From contig WRBF01000001.1 in assembly GCA_009784685.1 (NCBI GenBank), positions 1 to 64,000 of the forward strand: a stretch of DNA of 64,000 bases, in the 5' to 3' direction. Numbering within the stretch: the first letter of the stretch is position 1; every line of letters begins with the position of its first letter. A program made the translations under genes and the position numbers. Below the pieces are notes generated by a model. That model was given only the letters and a program-made list of their open reading frames with translations, was not told the origin of the DNA and searched no databases. Of the stretch, positions 7,802 to 16,888 are shown piece after piece. Source of the DNA: Defluviitaleaceae bacterium. GTDB taxonomy: Bacteria; Bacillota; Clostridia; Lachnospirales; WRBF01.

Positions 7802-8725
7802 ATGGAGCAAATACATAAATCACCAAAAAAAGGTTTCATCGCTGCTATAGCAGCACAGCTAACATGGGGAATGCTTGTATTTTATTGGAAATCTATAGAG
7901 TCAATATCAGCATATGAAATTCTTGCAATGAGAGTCATTATGAGTGTTGTTACTGCGGTAATCATTCTCTCATTCAAAAGTGCTTTAAAGGATTCCCTAA
8001 TAGCAATGAAAGACAAAAAATTTGCCGGCATGATACTTATTGCCGGCTTAATTATCGTATCTAATTGGGGAATGTTCATATATGCTGTTAATAACGGCTT
8101 TATTTTAGAAAGTGCGTTGGGATATTTCATTTCTCCAATACTGACGGTGTTATGCGGTGTAATTTTCTTTAAAGAAAAACCGGACAAATATATAATTGTT
8201 TCAGTTATATTTGTAAGCCTGGCAGTAATTTATATGACGATAAGCTATGGCAGACCGCCTTTTATTGCGCTATACCTAGCTATTACGTTCAGCGGCTATT
8301 TAACGGTCAAGAAAAAAATAAACGCTGAACCGGTTGCAGGTCTGTTTTTAGAATCGCTTGTAGTTACACCATTTGCGTTAATTTTCGTTATATTCCTTAT
8401 GGTTACAGGGGCATCAAGTATACTTACTGCAACGATTCCTATTAATTTACTGCTGCTGCTATCAGGGGCAGTAACTATGACCCCGCTTATGTTTGTAATG
8501 ATAGCTCAAAAGCATATCAGCATGTTGATTTATGGCATACTTAGTTACATCGCCCCGACAATGCAAATGCTTATAGGCGTATTTGTTTACTCAGAGGAGT
8601 TTACAATGATTGAGGCTGTTTCATTAGTAGCTGTTATATGTGCGATATCATACTTTACTTTTGGTCAGTATAAGAAATCACAGATTTTAGCTTCTACCAA
8701 CATCAGCAAGCCATCTCTTTCTTGA
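7802..8725 (+). CDS. rarD: EamA/DMT-family transporter, RarD type
   Basis: Inner-membrane protein of 307 aa with about ten hydrophobic segments, as in the drug/metabolite transporter superfamily. The N-terminal segment AAIAAQLTWGMLVFYWKSIESISAYEILAMRV is characteristic of RarD. Known relatives move small metabolites or drugs; the substrate cannot be read from the sequence. It follows the 73-aa gene with a 6-nt gap and no obvious ribosome binding site, consistent with coupling. Its last 39 bp overlap, in the opposite direction, the 3' end of the OFA transporter gene. Confidence 0.9.
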   Translation: MEQIHKSPKKGFIAAIAAQLTWGMLVFYWKSIESISAYEILAMRVIMSVVTAVIILSFKSALKDSLIAMKDKKFAGMILIAGLIIVSNWGMFIYAVNNGFILESALGYFISPILTVLCGVIFFKEKPDKYIIVSVIFVSLAVIYMTISYGRPPFIALYLAITFSGYLTVKKKINAEPVAGLFLESLVVTPFALIFVIFLMVTGASSILTATIPINLLLLLSGAVTMTPLMFVMIAQKHISMLIYGILSYIAPTMQMLIGVFVYSEEFTMIEAVSLVAVICAISYFTFGQYKKSQILASTNISKPSLS

Positions 8726-9886
8726 AGTCCTAAGTAGCATTAATAGGATAACGCCTATGGAAGACAATATAGCAAGAACTAAAAACCTTACCGTTTCGCT
8801 TGGAATAAACCCTACAAGCATTGGGATAAACAGTGCGGATATCGCTAAACCGATTAATATTGCACCTAAATTTCCTCCTATGTATTTGAGCCCGAAATAA
8901 TCAGAGGCAAGAACAGGGTTTACACCTGCCGGACCTCCGTAACAAAACGCCATTATGAACACAACAGGCAGCAAAAATACTCCGCTGATAAATATCAAAA
9001 GCAGAGAGCAAATTGCAGTAGCTGCTGTAATCGCAATAAGTGTGTTTTCTCTGCCCGCCTTTTCAGAAATTATCGGCGCAAGTAAACGCCCAAGAGCGTT
9101 ACCCATACCGGCGACCATAACCAAAGACGTGCCGACAGCGGCACTTAGCCCTCGGTCAATGGCAAGGCTTTTGAGTGCCGGAAGAATGACCAAATACGCC
9201 GGAGTGCCAAACACAAGTGCTAAAGTCATATAATAAAACTGTTTTGTTTTGATAATTTCATTTGTTTCAAACTGTCTTCCGACAAATTCTACTTCTCTAT
9301 TTGCCCCGGATGATTCCGGTAGCCTAATAAGCCTAAATAGACACAAAACAGAAATTGCGATAATTATTGAAACTGTATAAAGCGTGTTAATAACCCCGAT
9401 TTGAGATACCAAAACTTCTGTAACAGGCGCAAATACAACCGCTGAAAAACCAAATGATGAAACGCAGATTCCAATTGCAAATCCGCGTCGATTCGGAAAC
9501 CATTGTTGTGCTGCCGTTAACACCGTGTTATAAATCATCCCGATACCCGTGCCTCCGATTACTCCATAGGTTAAATATACAAGCCAAGGGTGGCTTTGAG
9601 GCACAAGAGGCGTGGCAGCAATACCCGCAGCAAGCATCATCCCGCCGATAAACAAAATAGTTCTTGAATCAAGCTTTGTCAGCAGCTTTCCTCCTATAAT
9701 TATGCCTATAACAAAAAAGCCAAGCATGTACGATGATGTTAACATTACAGATTCAACTGCCCAATTAAGATGTTCGCTAATAGGGGCAACAAATATGCTC
9801 CAAACATATAAAATTCCTATGAAAAATTGTAGAACAGTTCCCGCTATTAAAATTTTAATTGCAGTCTTTCTTTTTGATGTGTCCAT
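8687..9886 (-). CDS. OFA-family MFS transporter (oxalate/formate antiporter-like)
   Basis: Membrane protein of 399 aa with about twelve hydrophobic spans. The N-terminus (LQFFIGILYVWSIFVAPISEHLNW) and WFPNRRGFAIGICVSSFGFSA between the halves are typical of the OFA subgroup of the major facilitator superfamily, which includes OxlT. Members exchange monocarboxylates or dicarboxylates, but many have unknown substrates, so oxalate/formate exchange is not assured. The gene ends inside rarD on the other strand (39-bp tail-to-tail overlap) and diverges from nadE. A weak AGGAG lies about 8 nt before the ATG. Confidence 0.88.
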   Translation of the reverse strand: MDTSKRKTAIKILIAGTVLQFFIGILYVWSIFVAPISEHLNWAVESVMLTSSYMLGFFVIGIIIGGKLLTKLDSRTILFIGGMMLAAGIAATPLVPQSHPWLVYLTYGVIGGTGIGMIYNTVLTAAQQWFPNRRGFAIGICVSSFGFSAVVFAPVTEVLVSQIGVINTLYTVSIIIAISVLCLFRLIRLPESSGANREVEFVGRQFETNEIIKTKQFYYMTLALVFGTPAYLVILPALKSLAIDRGLSAAVGTSLVMVAGMGNALGRLLAPIISEKAGRENTLIAITAATAICSLLLIFISGVFLLPVVFIMAFCYGGPAGVNPVLASDYFGLKYIGGNLGAILIGLAISALFIPMLVGFIPSETVRFLVLAILSSIGVILLMLLRTSRKRWLADVGRS

Positions 9887-10024
9887 TTAGTGAATTCTCC
9901 TCTTGAAAGTGATGAATTTTATAATCACTCTACTTGTAATTGTTTGAATAATAGCGCATAATGAATAGTAGCGTGTCAGTATATCATAAAAATGTTAGAT
10001 TGTATATTTTTGGAGGAAAAAATT

Positions 10025-10753
10025 ATGCGGGATTATAAAAGTGAAGCTAAAAACAGAGTTGAATGGATAAAAGAAATTCTAACAAAATCCGGAGCAAAAG
10101 GTATAATATTTGGCAACAGTGGTGGAAAAGACAGTGCTCTCGTTGGAATCCTTTGTAAAATGGCGACAGATAACGTGCTTGGCGTAATTATGCCTTGCGC
10201 TTCAAAACAAAACTATACATCTGATAAAGATGATGCTCTGAAACTGGCAGACAAATTTGAAATTAACACTAAAGTAGTTGACCTAACCGATACAAGGGAA
10301 TCTCTTTTAGAACAGTTTGAGGCAAATATTTCTATATCAGAAATCGCAAAAAGCAATATAGCACCTCGTCTTAGAATGACTACACTGTATGCAATTGGTC
10401 AAACAAAGGGTTATCTCGTTGCAGGGACGAGTAATAAAAGTGAATATCATATGGGTTATTTTACAAAATGGGGTGATGCGGGCTGCGACTTTAACCCTAT
10501 AGCAGACTTAACAGCCACGGAGATTTTTAAGTTTTTAGAATATCTAAATTGTCCGATTGAAATTATAAAAAAAGCACCGTCTGCCGGACTTTTTGATGGT
10601 CAGACAGATGAAATGGAAATGGGCGTTACTTATTGCGCTATAGATAAATATATTGAAACAGGAAAAGGTCGAGAAGAGGACGTTGCAATAATTGAGAGAA
10701 TGCATAAGACATCTGAACATAAAAGAAGCCTGCCGCTTAAGTTTGAAAATTAA
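10025..10753 (+). CDS. nadE: NAD+ synthase, ammonia-dependent
   Basis: Makes NAD+ from nicotinic acid adenine dinucleotide with ATP and ammonia, the last step of NAD synthesis. The ATP pyrophosphatase loop GNSGGKDSAL is near residue 30, followed by VAGTSNKSEYHMGYFTKWGDAGCDFNPIADL and PSAGLFDGQTDE, which bind deamido-NAD. No glutaminase domain is fused, so it is the short ammonia-dependent form (242 aa). The track starts at 9992, but GGAGG precedes the ATG at 10025 at good spacing and the extra 11 residues are not conserved, so 10025 is chosen. It diverges from the OFA transporter. Confidence 0.95.
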   Translation: MRDYKSEAKNRVEWIKEILTKSGAKGIIFGNSGGKDSALVGILCKMATDNVLGVIMPCASKQNYTSDKDDALKLADKFEINTKVVDLTDTRESLLEQFEANISISEIAKSNIAPRLRMTTLYAIGQTKGYLVAGTSNKSEYHMGYFTKWGDAGCDFNPIADLTATEIFKFLEYLNCPIEIIKKAPSAGLFDGQTDEMEMGVTYCAIDKYIETGKGREEDVAIIERMHKTSEHKRSLPLKFEN

Positions 10754-10814
10754 TATTAATCCACAATGAATTTTGTTAAGGGTTAATAAATCAAAACGAA
10801 TGGACTGATTAAAA

Positions 10815-12572
10815 ATGGCACTTGATGGTGTAACGATAGCTGCTGTTGTAAAAGAGCTAAACTCAAAAATCGCAAACGGGCGTGTTGATAAAATATATCA
10901 GCCTGAAAAAGATGAAGTAATAGTAAATATAAGGGCGCAGGGAAGCAACCATAAACTACTTTTAACAGCAAACCCTTCTCATGCTCGCTTATGTCTAACT
11001 AACGAAGCAAAGTCAAACCCAATAGATGCACCTCTATTTTGTATGCTCATGCGCAAACATCTTTCCGGAGGCAAAGTGCTTGATATAGAACAAGAAGATT
11101 TTGATCGTATAATTAAAATCCGCATTGAGTCAATGAGCGAAATGGGTGATTTGTCAGTTAAAACACTCATAATCGAAATAATGGGTAAGCACAGCAATAT
11201 TATTTTGATTGACCACGCAGATATTATTCTTGGTAGCATCAAATATGTGTCGTTTGATACAAGTAGCGTTCGTGAAGTCTTGCCCGGAAAATCATATGTG
11301 TCTCCGCCCTCTAAAGGTAAACTTGACCCAACTAAGTTAGATGAATTGCAGTTTATTCAACTTGCAAAAAGCTCGCCTGAAAAAGCGTTAGATTTTTTGT
11401 ATAAAACATATAGCGGAATGAGCCCTTTCTTCGCAAGCGAAGTTTGTTTTCGTGCTGATTCGGATGACAATATGTCTCTTAACAGCAAATCTAACGATAA
11501 GATTCTAACGCTCTTTAACGCATTTAGCCAACTTATGAACAAAATTAAAGACGGCAAGTTTGATTTCAATATACTGCTTGACAAAAATAAAAAGCCGATG
11601 GAATTCTCTTGTATCAGTATGGAGTTGTTTGCTGCATATGATAAAATAGAAGCCGAAAGCGCATCAGAACTTCTAGAGATGTATTACAAAAGCAGAGATT
11701 CACAGTTTAGAATGTCGCAAAAAACAGCCGACCTTCGTAAAATGGTTAAACTAAATTTTGACCGTTGTGTCAAAAAGCAGGATGTTTATGAAAAAACACT
11801 GAAGGGCATTGAAAATAGAGACAGACTTAAAGTTTACGGTGAGCTTTTAACGGCAAACATCTACGCCATAGAAAAAGGAATGAACACCTTCACAACCGTT
11901 AATTTCTATTCGGAAGATGGTGAAGAAATAACGATACAGCTTGATCCTACAAAAACCCCGGCTGAAAATGCTCAAAAATATTTTAAACGATACACAAAAG
12001 AAAAGCGAACGTTTATCGCACTTAAAGACCAAATGAAACAGAATAAAGAAGAGCTTGCTTACCTTGATTCCGTCATGACAATGATTTCGTCATGTAACGA
12101 TGAAGCAGATATTGAAGATATTAGAGAAGAATTGACAGATAATGGATATTTGAAGAAAAAACCCAAGCGCAAAGGACAGAAGCAAAAAACTTCAAAGCCA
12201 ATGCATTTCATTTCTTCCGACGGGTTTGACATTTACATAGGCAAAAACAACAAGCAAAACGATGAGCTTACGCTTAAATTCGCAGAAAGTCTTGATATTT
12301 GGTTTCACACAAAAGATATACCCGGTTCACATGTTATCGTAAGGACAGGAGGAGAAACTCCTCCCAATAAAACGCTGACAGAAGCAGCGACCCTTGCTGC
12401 ATACTATAGCAAAGCAAAAGAATCCAGCCTTGTTCCGGTTGATTATGTTATAAAAAAACATGTTAAAAAACCAAACGGAGCAAAACCCGGTATGGTTATT
12501 TATGATAATCATAGTACAGCTTATGTAACGCCGACCGAGGAAGCCGTGTCCGAGATTGTTAAGAAGGAGTAG
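10815..12572 (+). CDS. rqcH: NFACT-family ribosome quality control protein RqcH
   Basis: The 585-aa product is the bacterial homologue of eukaryotic Rqc2/NEMF. It binds stalled 50S-peptidyl-tRNA complexes and directs addition of C-terminal alanine tails that mark the nascent chain for degradation. The NFACT-N domain starts MALDGVTIAAVVKELN and includes LFCMLMRKHLSGGKV. A helical, coiled-coil-prone middle covers about residues 290-440. The C-terminal NFACT-R domain includes DIYIGKNNKQND, WFHTKDIPGSHVIVR and GAKPGMVIYDNH. Older annotation calls it fibronectin-binding protein (FbpA), which is less likely to be the main function. The short ORF at 12587 follows by 14 nt. Confidence 0.95.
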   Translation: MALDGVTIAAVVKELNSKIANGRVDKIYQPEKDEVIVNIRAQGSNHKLLLTANPSHARLCLTNEAKSNPIDAPLFCMLMRKHLSGGKVLDIEQEDFDRIIKIRIESMSEMGDLSVKTLIIEIMGKHSNIILIDHADIILGSIKYVSFDTSSVREVLPGKSYVSPPSKGKLDPTKLDELQFIQLAKSSPEKALDFLYKTYSGMSPFFASEVCFRADSDDNMSLNSKSNDKILTLFNAFSQLMNKIKDGKFDFNILLDKNKKPMEFSCISMELFAAYDKIEAESASELLEMYYKSRDSQFRMSQKTADLRKMVKLNFDRCVKKQDVYEKTLKGIENRDRLKVYGELLTANIYAIEKGMNTFTTVNFYSEDGEEITIQLDPTKTPAENAQKYFKRYTKEKRTFIALKDQMKQNKEELAYLDSVMTMISSCNDEADIEDIREELTDNGYLKKKPKRKGQKQKTSKPMHFISSDGFDIYIGKNNKQNDELTLKFAESLDIWFHTKDIPGSHVIVRTGGETPPNKTLTEAATLAAYYSKAKESSLVPVDYVIKKHVKKPNGAKPGMVIYDNHSTAYVTPTEEAVSEIVKKE

Positions 12573-12586
12573 GGGGAGGAGTGGAA

Positions 12587-12733
12587 TTGAACAACAGGGA
12601 GATACATATAACAACAAAACAAGAGCGGTCAGCAATTTTCAAATCATTTCAGACCAAGTTAATGCCTTTTTCAAGGCATCAAATGTTGCATCTTGATGGC
12701 TGTCTTAGGATAATTAACAAGATCAAAAAATAG
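12587..12733 (+). CDS. Possible 48-aa small protein between rqcH and a small membrane protein gene
   Basis: Too short for the ORF track. A TTG at 12587 lies a few bases after GGGGAGGAG and opens 48 codons ending at a TAG that is itself part of the next ribosome binding site (TAGGAGG). The product is basic (MNNREIHITTKQERSAIFKSF...INKIKK), without a known motif. A perfect 7-bp hairpin (atgcctt/aaggcat) lies inside. Only the ribosome binding site and the exact fit of the frame into the gap support it, so it may be chance. Confidence 0.35.
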   Translation: MNNREIHITTKQERSAIFKSFQTKLMPFSRHQMLHLDGCLRIINKIKK

Positions 12734-12744
12734 GAGGAACAAAA

Positions 12745-12951
12745 TTGTTAAGTTTATTAAAGTTACCGTTTCAAATAATATGGTTTTTAATTGGACTTGT
12801 CTTTAACCTAACAGGTCGTCTTTTGGGTATATTGTTAGGGCTAATTTTAATGGGGTTAGGGCTTCTTCTAACATTTACGATAATTGGTGCTTTTGTGGGC
12901 ATTCCGTTTTTAATTTTAGGACTACTGCTTATTATTAAGTCGATATTTTGA
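12745..12951 (+). CDS. Small hydrophobic membrane protein
   Basis: A 68-aa protein, almost wholly hydrophobic (LPFQIIWFLIGLVFNL...IIGAFVGIPFLILGLLLIIKSIF), predicting two membrane spans with a short polar turn around TGR. It starts at TTG with TAGGAGG 8 nt upstream, a good ribosome binding site. Glycine- and leucine-rich proteins of this size are common in Firmicutes, but no function can be given. It lies downstream of rqcH in the same direction and is followed within 10 nt by a strong bidirectional terminator. Confidence 0.65.
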   Translation: MLSLLKLPFQIIWFLIGLVFNLTGRLLGILLGLILMGLGLLLTFTIIGAFVGIPFLILGLLLIIKSIF

Positions 12952-12957
12952 TGAAAA

Positions 12958-12990
12958 AAAGGCTGTCCGAGGCTAAATCGGAGAGCCTTT
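12958..12990. terminator. Bidirectional intrinsic terminator
   Basis: The stem AAAGGCT/AGCCTTT has an inner extension TCCGA/TCGGA. On the minus strand the hairpin is followed by a run of seven T, ideal for ending yyaL transcription. On the plus strand it follows the small membrane protein. It separates the two convergent units. Confidence 0.85.
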
Positions 12991-13035
12991 ATACTTCTAC
13001 ACCTCTATAGTTGAATATTTTCATCGGCAATATTT

Positions 13036-14826
13036 CTACAACGCATTAACCGGCGGCAGACATCTATCTCCCTCACAAACATAAAATGTAGTTTTATCAT
13101 CAAGAAGCTTATACTCTTCCGTTGGTTTATTCAAAACCTTTACAACCCAATTATGCTTAACTTTAAGTTTATGCAGATCATCAGCATCCTTTAAAACGCA
13201 AACAATATCTTTGGTAGGAAGAGAAGAATACATATAAAAGCTATTATTCCCTGGGTGAGATGAAGCCTCTCCGTCCATAAAGCTATTTTGATTTTGGGAA
13301 AGTGTATACAGCCCTTTATCCTTTGTGAGCTTATAAAGCCTGTCAAGATTATAAGCCATAACAGAATTTCCTGAAGGGATTGCCCCGTCGTAGCTTTCCT
13401 TTGGTCTTGCAATAAGCTTCTCGCTATCCTTACCATAGAGATAAAATCCGTTGTCCTCGTGATCAAGAAACTGTTCAACAATTTTCCCGTTTACTTCAAG
13501 CGCTCTTTCTAAATAGATCTCGTTAAAACAAGCTTCGTACAGAGAAATTAACGCCATTGTATAAAAGGCATAATCATCAAGATATCCTGTGCCGCTTAAC
13601 TTGCCATCAGTTATCGCAACATGTATTACATCATCTTTAATTAGATTATTTTCGATAAACGAAGCTGCATTCTCAGCTCTTTTCAAATATCGTTCATCTT
13701 TAAAAACTCTGTAAGCGTTTGCGTACGCCCAAATCATCAAGCTATTCCATGCAGTTAGTATTTTATTATCTTTGTGCAAACAAGTCCGGTTTTTGCGGTA
13801 TTCGTAAATCTTTGGCATGAATTTTGACATATCAATAAAAGGCGGTTTCTGCCTTATAATATTAGGGATGCTCTCTCCTTCAAAGTTGCCTTTTTCTGTA
13901 ATATCGTAATAATTGCAAAATTTTTTACCGTCTTCTTCGCCTAAAATTTTAATTATTTCATCCGGATTGAATACATAATACTTACCTTCAACGCCGTCAC
14001 TATCAGCATCTTGGGCAGAGTAGAGTCCGCCTTTATGATCAGTCATTTCACGTTCTATATATTCAAATATCTTATCAGTTATCTCTTTGTACAGCACATT
14101 TTCGGTTATTTCATATGCCAAAATATAGGTTGTTGCAAGTAAAGCATTATCATAAAGCATTTTTTCAAAATGCGGGGCAAGCCACATCTTATCAGTTGAA
14201 TAACGCGAAAACCCATAACCTATATGATCAAAAATTCCGCCTTTAAACATTTGAATAAGTGTCTTTTCTGACATGTCAAGTGCTTCAAGCGCTGTGACTT
14301 CTGACTGTTTATTAGTTTGTTCATGGTATCCAAGGAGGAACATAAGATTGTGCGGAGACGGGAATTTAGGTGCTCTTCCAAATCCTCCATATTCTGTGTC
14401 AAACATCCGCTTGAATGTCAAAAAAGCATTTTCTGTAAGAGTATCAAACTCAGGTATATGGTGCTTTGTGGTTTCAGCATTCAGGTATTTGATCATCTCA
14501 TCGCTGCTTTTTGTAAGCTTTTGCCTGTCTTTTTTCCAGTGGCGCAATATTTGGTTAAGCAGATTTTCGAAGTTTTTTGGCGGAAAATAAGTGCCGGCAA
14601 AAAAAGGTTTTTGATCAGCTGACATAAAAATACTTGTAGGCCAACCTCCGCTGCCTGTATATGCTTGACACACTCTCATGTATACACTGTCAACATCAGG
14701 CCGTTCTTCTTTGTCCAATTTAATTGACACGAAATTTTCGTTTAAAATTCCTGCAATTTCTTTATTTTCAAAGCTCTCGTTCTCCATTACGTGACACCAG
14801 TGACAAGTTGATATATCATAATTCAT
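13036..14826 (-). CDS. yyaL: YyaL/SPATA20-type thioredoxin-domain protein, main part of a split gene
   Basis: The 596-aa ORF carries most of a DUF255/YyaL protein: a thioredoxin-like domain with [14 protein letters not shown] (Cys8 and Cys11 of this ORF), [15 protein letters not shown] and [11 protein letters not shown], then a long (alpha/alpha)-barrel region. The family N-terminus ([25 protein letters not shown]...LSIGYS) is encoded just upstream in another frame. The two frames are separated by 17 extra bases between the codons for GYS and TCHWC. The ORF's own ATG overlaps the stop of the upstream fragment (ATGA), so the large part might be made by re-initiation. It has no independent strong ribosome binding site. 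Either a recent pseudogene or a functional split gene. Confidence 0.85.
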   Translation of the reverse strand: MNYDISTCHWCHVMENESFENKEIAGILNENFVSIKLDKEERPDVDSVYMRVCQAYTGSGGWPTSIFMSADQKPFFAGTYFPPKNFENLLNQILRHWKKDRQKLTKSSDEMIKYLNAETTKHHIPEFDTLTENAFLTFKRMFDTEYGGFGRAPKFPSPHNLMFLLGYHEQTNKQSEVTALEALDMSEKTLIQMFKGGIFDHIGYGFSRYSTDKMWLAPHFEKMLYDNALLATTYILAYEITENVLYKEITDKIFEYIEREMTDHKGGLYSAQDADSDGVEGKYYVFNPDEIIKILGEEDGKKFCNYYDITEKGNFEGESIPNIIRQKPPFIDMSKFMPKIYEYRKNRTCLHKDNKILTAWNSLMIWAYANAYRVFKDERYLKRAENAASFIENNLIKDDVIHVAITDGKLSGTGYLDDYAFYTMALISLYEACFNEIYLERALEVNGKIVEQFLDHEDNGFYLYGKDSEKLIARPKESYDGAIPSGNSVMAYNLDRLYKLTKDKGLYTLSQNQNSFMDGEASSHPGNNSFYMYSSLPTKDIVCVLKDADDLHKLKVKHNWVVKVLNKPTEEYKLLDDKTTFYVCEGDRCLPPVNAL

Positions 14827-14987
14827 GAGTACCCAATAGAAAGAAAGATAGGCTTATCCTCAGCCTTTGCTTTTTCAAACGCTTCGTCTCCCCATGGAAA
14901 CCAATCTACCGGATTATATGCATGTTGCAGTAGATAGGGAGATTTTTCGTTAATCAATCTATTGGGTGCTGATGTTGAATTAGTCAT
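14823..14987 (-). CDS. yyaL: N-terminal fragment of split yyaL
   Basis: Absent from the ORF track. A 54-codon frame starts at an ATG preceded by a near-perfect GGAGGTGAT and encodes [20 protein letters not shown]...[10 protein letters not shown], then stops at TGA. This is the canonical start of YyaL/SPATA20 proteins, and the sequence that should follow (TCHWCHVM) resumes 17 bp later in another frame. The stop overlaps the ATG of the downstream ORF (ATGA). The fragment would supply the first strand and helix of the thioredoxin fold. Confidence 0.8.
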   Translation of the reverse strand: MTNSTSAPNRLINEKSPYLLQHAYNPVDWFPWGDEAFEKAKAEDKPIFLSIGYS

Positions 14988-15057
14988 GGGCATCACCTCC
15001 TTTAGTTGATTTTTACGAATATAATTCCCCTTCTTTGTTTGAGATATGCAACAATAT

Positions 15058-15474
15058 TTATTCCGTTTCTAAATTTTCAGGTAAAAAGGGGTATGGCATT
15101 AAGTCTTTAAGCTTTACAATTTCATATTCTTCTTCGTTTAATGCAAGGATTACATCAAAATCGCTATAATCACAAAACTCAAGCATTACTTGCCTGCATG
15201 AGCCGCATGGAGCGCATATTTCATCAGGTGTTTCGCCTGCCCCTCCTACAATTGCAATTGCTTTGAATTTTTTAACACCGCCGGAAACCGCTTTAAAAAA
15301 AGCAGTCTTTTCAGCACAGTTTGTGCATGAATAAGAAGCATTTTCGATATTGCAGCCACCAAAAACAACTCCGCTTTCAGCAAGAAGTGCCGCACCGACT
15401 TTAAACCCGGAATACGGAGAATAAGAGTTTTTACGAGCATTGAATGCTGCTTGAATCAAATTTTTAATATCCAT
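15058..15474 (-). CDS. cdd: Cytidine deaminase
   Basis: Deaminates cytidine and deoxycytidine to the uridine forms in pyrimidine salvage. The 138-aa protein has the zinc-enzyme signatures [18 protein letters not shown] (Cys ligand and catalytic Glu, with K where many have R) and PCGSCRQ (two further Cys ligands), plus the N-terminal [13 protein letters not shown]. Length is typical of the homotetrameric form. It starts 13 nt after deoD, in the same direction, so deoC-deoD-cdd make a nucleoside operon that continues toward yyaL. Confidence 0.96.
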   Translation of the reverse strand: MDIKNLIQAAFNARKNSYSPYSGFKVGAALLAESGVVFGGCNIENASYSCTNCAEKTAFFKAVSGGVKKFKAIAIVGGAGETPDEICAPCGSCRQVMLEFCDYSDFDVILALNEEEYEIVKLKDLMPYPFLPENLETE

Positions 15475-15487
15475 GATAGTCCTCCGG

Positions 15488-16195
15488 TTATACTATCGCA
15501 AGCGCCAATTCCATCATTTGCGTAAAAGAGGTTTGACGCTCATCCGATGTTGCTGCTTCGCCTGTAAACGGGCAGTCAGAAATCGTACAAATACAAAGGG
15601 CATTTTTACCTGCTCTTGCTGCGTTCATATATAGTGCGGCAGCCTCCATCTCAACTGCTAAAACATGCATCTTTTGCCAGGCAACAAGACTTAATGCATC
15701 ATCATAAAATGTGTCAGATGTAAATACATTACCCACCTTAACGTTTAGTTTCATTCCTCTTGCTTTAGCAACCGCTTTTTCAAGTAATTCATAGCTTGCT
15801 ATAGGTGCATATGTGCCCGGCAAATTATATTGGTCAGCATATGAAGAGTTTGTACAAGCTCCCATCCCAATAACTACGTCTTTAACATGTAAACTCTCAT
15901 CAATTGCTCCGGCCGTGCCAATTCTTATTATGTTTTCAACATCATAAAAATTGAACAGTTCGTATGAGTATATACCCATTGACGGCATTCCCATACCACT
16001 TGCCATTACACTTACCAGTTTGCCTTTATACTTACCTGTATATCCATGAATCCCGCGTACGTTATTGACTAGCTTTGCATCTTCAAGAAAAGTTTCTGCG
16101 ATAAATTTTGCACGAAGAGGATCTCCGGGCATTAAGACAGTCGGTGCGAAATCGCCTTTATTGCATGAAATATGGGGAGTAGGGGTTTTAGACAT
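15488..16195 (-). CDS. deoD: Purine nucleoside phosphorylase DeoD-type
   Basis: Splits purine (deoxy)nucleosides with phosphate into base and (deoxy)ribose 1-phosphate. The 235-aa protein has the hexameric DeoD signatures: LMPGDPLRAKFIAE, GMGMPSMGIYSYEL, RIGTAGAI, VLAVEMEAAALY and TISDCPFTGE. It begins 2 nt after the deoC stop, with GGAG in the deoC 3' end, so translation is probably coupled. Its product is converted to ribose 5-phosphate by DeoB, whose gene is near 52 kb. Confidence 0.97.
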   Translation of the reverse strand: MSKTPTPHISCNKGDFAPTVLMPGDPLRAKFIAETFLEDAKLVNNVRGIHGYTGKYKGKLVSVMASGMGMPSMGIYSYELFNFYDVENIIRIGTAGAIDESLHVKDVVIGMGACTNSSYADQYNLPGTYAPIASYELLEKAVAKARGMKLNVKVGNVFTSDTFYDDALSLVAWQKMHVLAVEMEAAALYMNAARAGKNALCICTISDCPFTGEAATSDERQTSFTQMMELALAIV

Positions 16196-16197
16196 AA

Positions 16198-16869
16198 TTA
16201 ATATTCTCCTTTTTCGGTTTCGTTATTTTTTATAATATTGATAAGGCGGCTTGTTCCAAGCCTTTGTGCTCCAAGTTTTATAAATTTTTCAGCATCCTCA
16301 AAATTGTTTATTCCTCCGGATGCCTTTATTTTTACATTTTTGCCGATATATTTGCTAAGTAGTTCAATATCTTCAAATGTTGCGCCTCCGCTGCTAAACC
16401 CTGTTGAAGTTTTAATATAATCTGCACCGGACTCTGTAACAATTTCGCACATTTTGATCTTCTCATCATTTGTTAATAGGCATGCTTCAATTATAACTTT
16501 TAGCAGCTTGCCTTCACACTCAGACTTAATTTTCTTGATTTCAGAGAGCACATCGTTATATTTCCGCTCTTTAAGCCTGCCTATGTTTATTACCATATCA
16601 ATTTCGTCTGCGCCGTCTTCTATCGCTGTAGATGCCTCAAAGATTTTGGATTTAGTAGTGCTGTAACCAGATGGAAAGCCAATTACAGTACATACAGCGA
16701 TTTTCCCGAATACATATTTACTTGCAAGTTTAACAAAACTTGGTGGAATACAGACAGATGCCGTTTTAAAATTAATTCCATCATCGCATAAAGAAGTAAT
16801 TTGTTCACTTGTCGAACTTGGTGAAAGAAGGGTATGGTCAACCATTTTAAGAATTTCAGAAACTTCCAT
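16198..16869 (-). CDS. deoC: Deoxyribose-phosphate aldolase
   Basis: Class I aldolase cleaving deoxyribose 5-phosphate to glyceraldehyde 3-phosphate and acetaldehyde. The 223-aa TIM barrel shows DHTLLSPSS, VCTVIGFPSGYSTTKSK, EIDMVINIGRLK, LKVIIEACLL, DYIKTSTGFSSGGAT (Schiff-base Lys) and VKIKASGGI (second active-site Lys). The ATG follows GAGGTGAAAAC. It is the third gene from the 5' end of the minus-strand cluster, after two genes not obviously involved in nucleosides, and is followed closely by deoD and cdd. Confidence 0.97.
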   Translation of the reverse strand: MEVSEILKMVDHTLLSPSSTSEQITSLCDDGINFKTASVCIPPSFVKLASKYVFGKIAVCTVIGFPSGYSTTKSKIFEASTAIEDGADEIDMVINIGRLKERKYNDVLSEIKKIKSECEGKLLKVIIEACLLTNDEKIKMCEIVTESGADYIKTSTGFSSGGATFEDIELLSKYIGKNVKIKASGGINNFEDAEKFIKLGAQRLGTSRLINIIKNNETEKGEY

Positions 16870-16888
16870 GTTTTCACCTCATTAACTA

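Noticed and set aside
10815-12572. Fibronectin-binding adhesin
   Set aside because: No export signal; NFACT-N and NFACT-R domains point to the RqcH ribosome quality control factor.
14823-14826. UGA in yyaL as a second selenocysteine codon
   Set aside because: Reading through the UGA does not restore the conserved TCHWC frame; the frame is shifted by 17 bp, and no SECIS-like hairpin follows.
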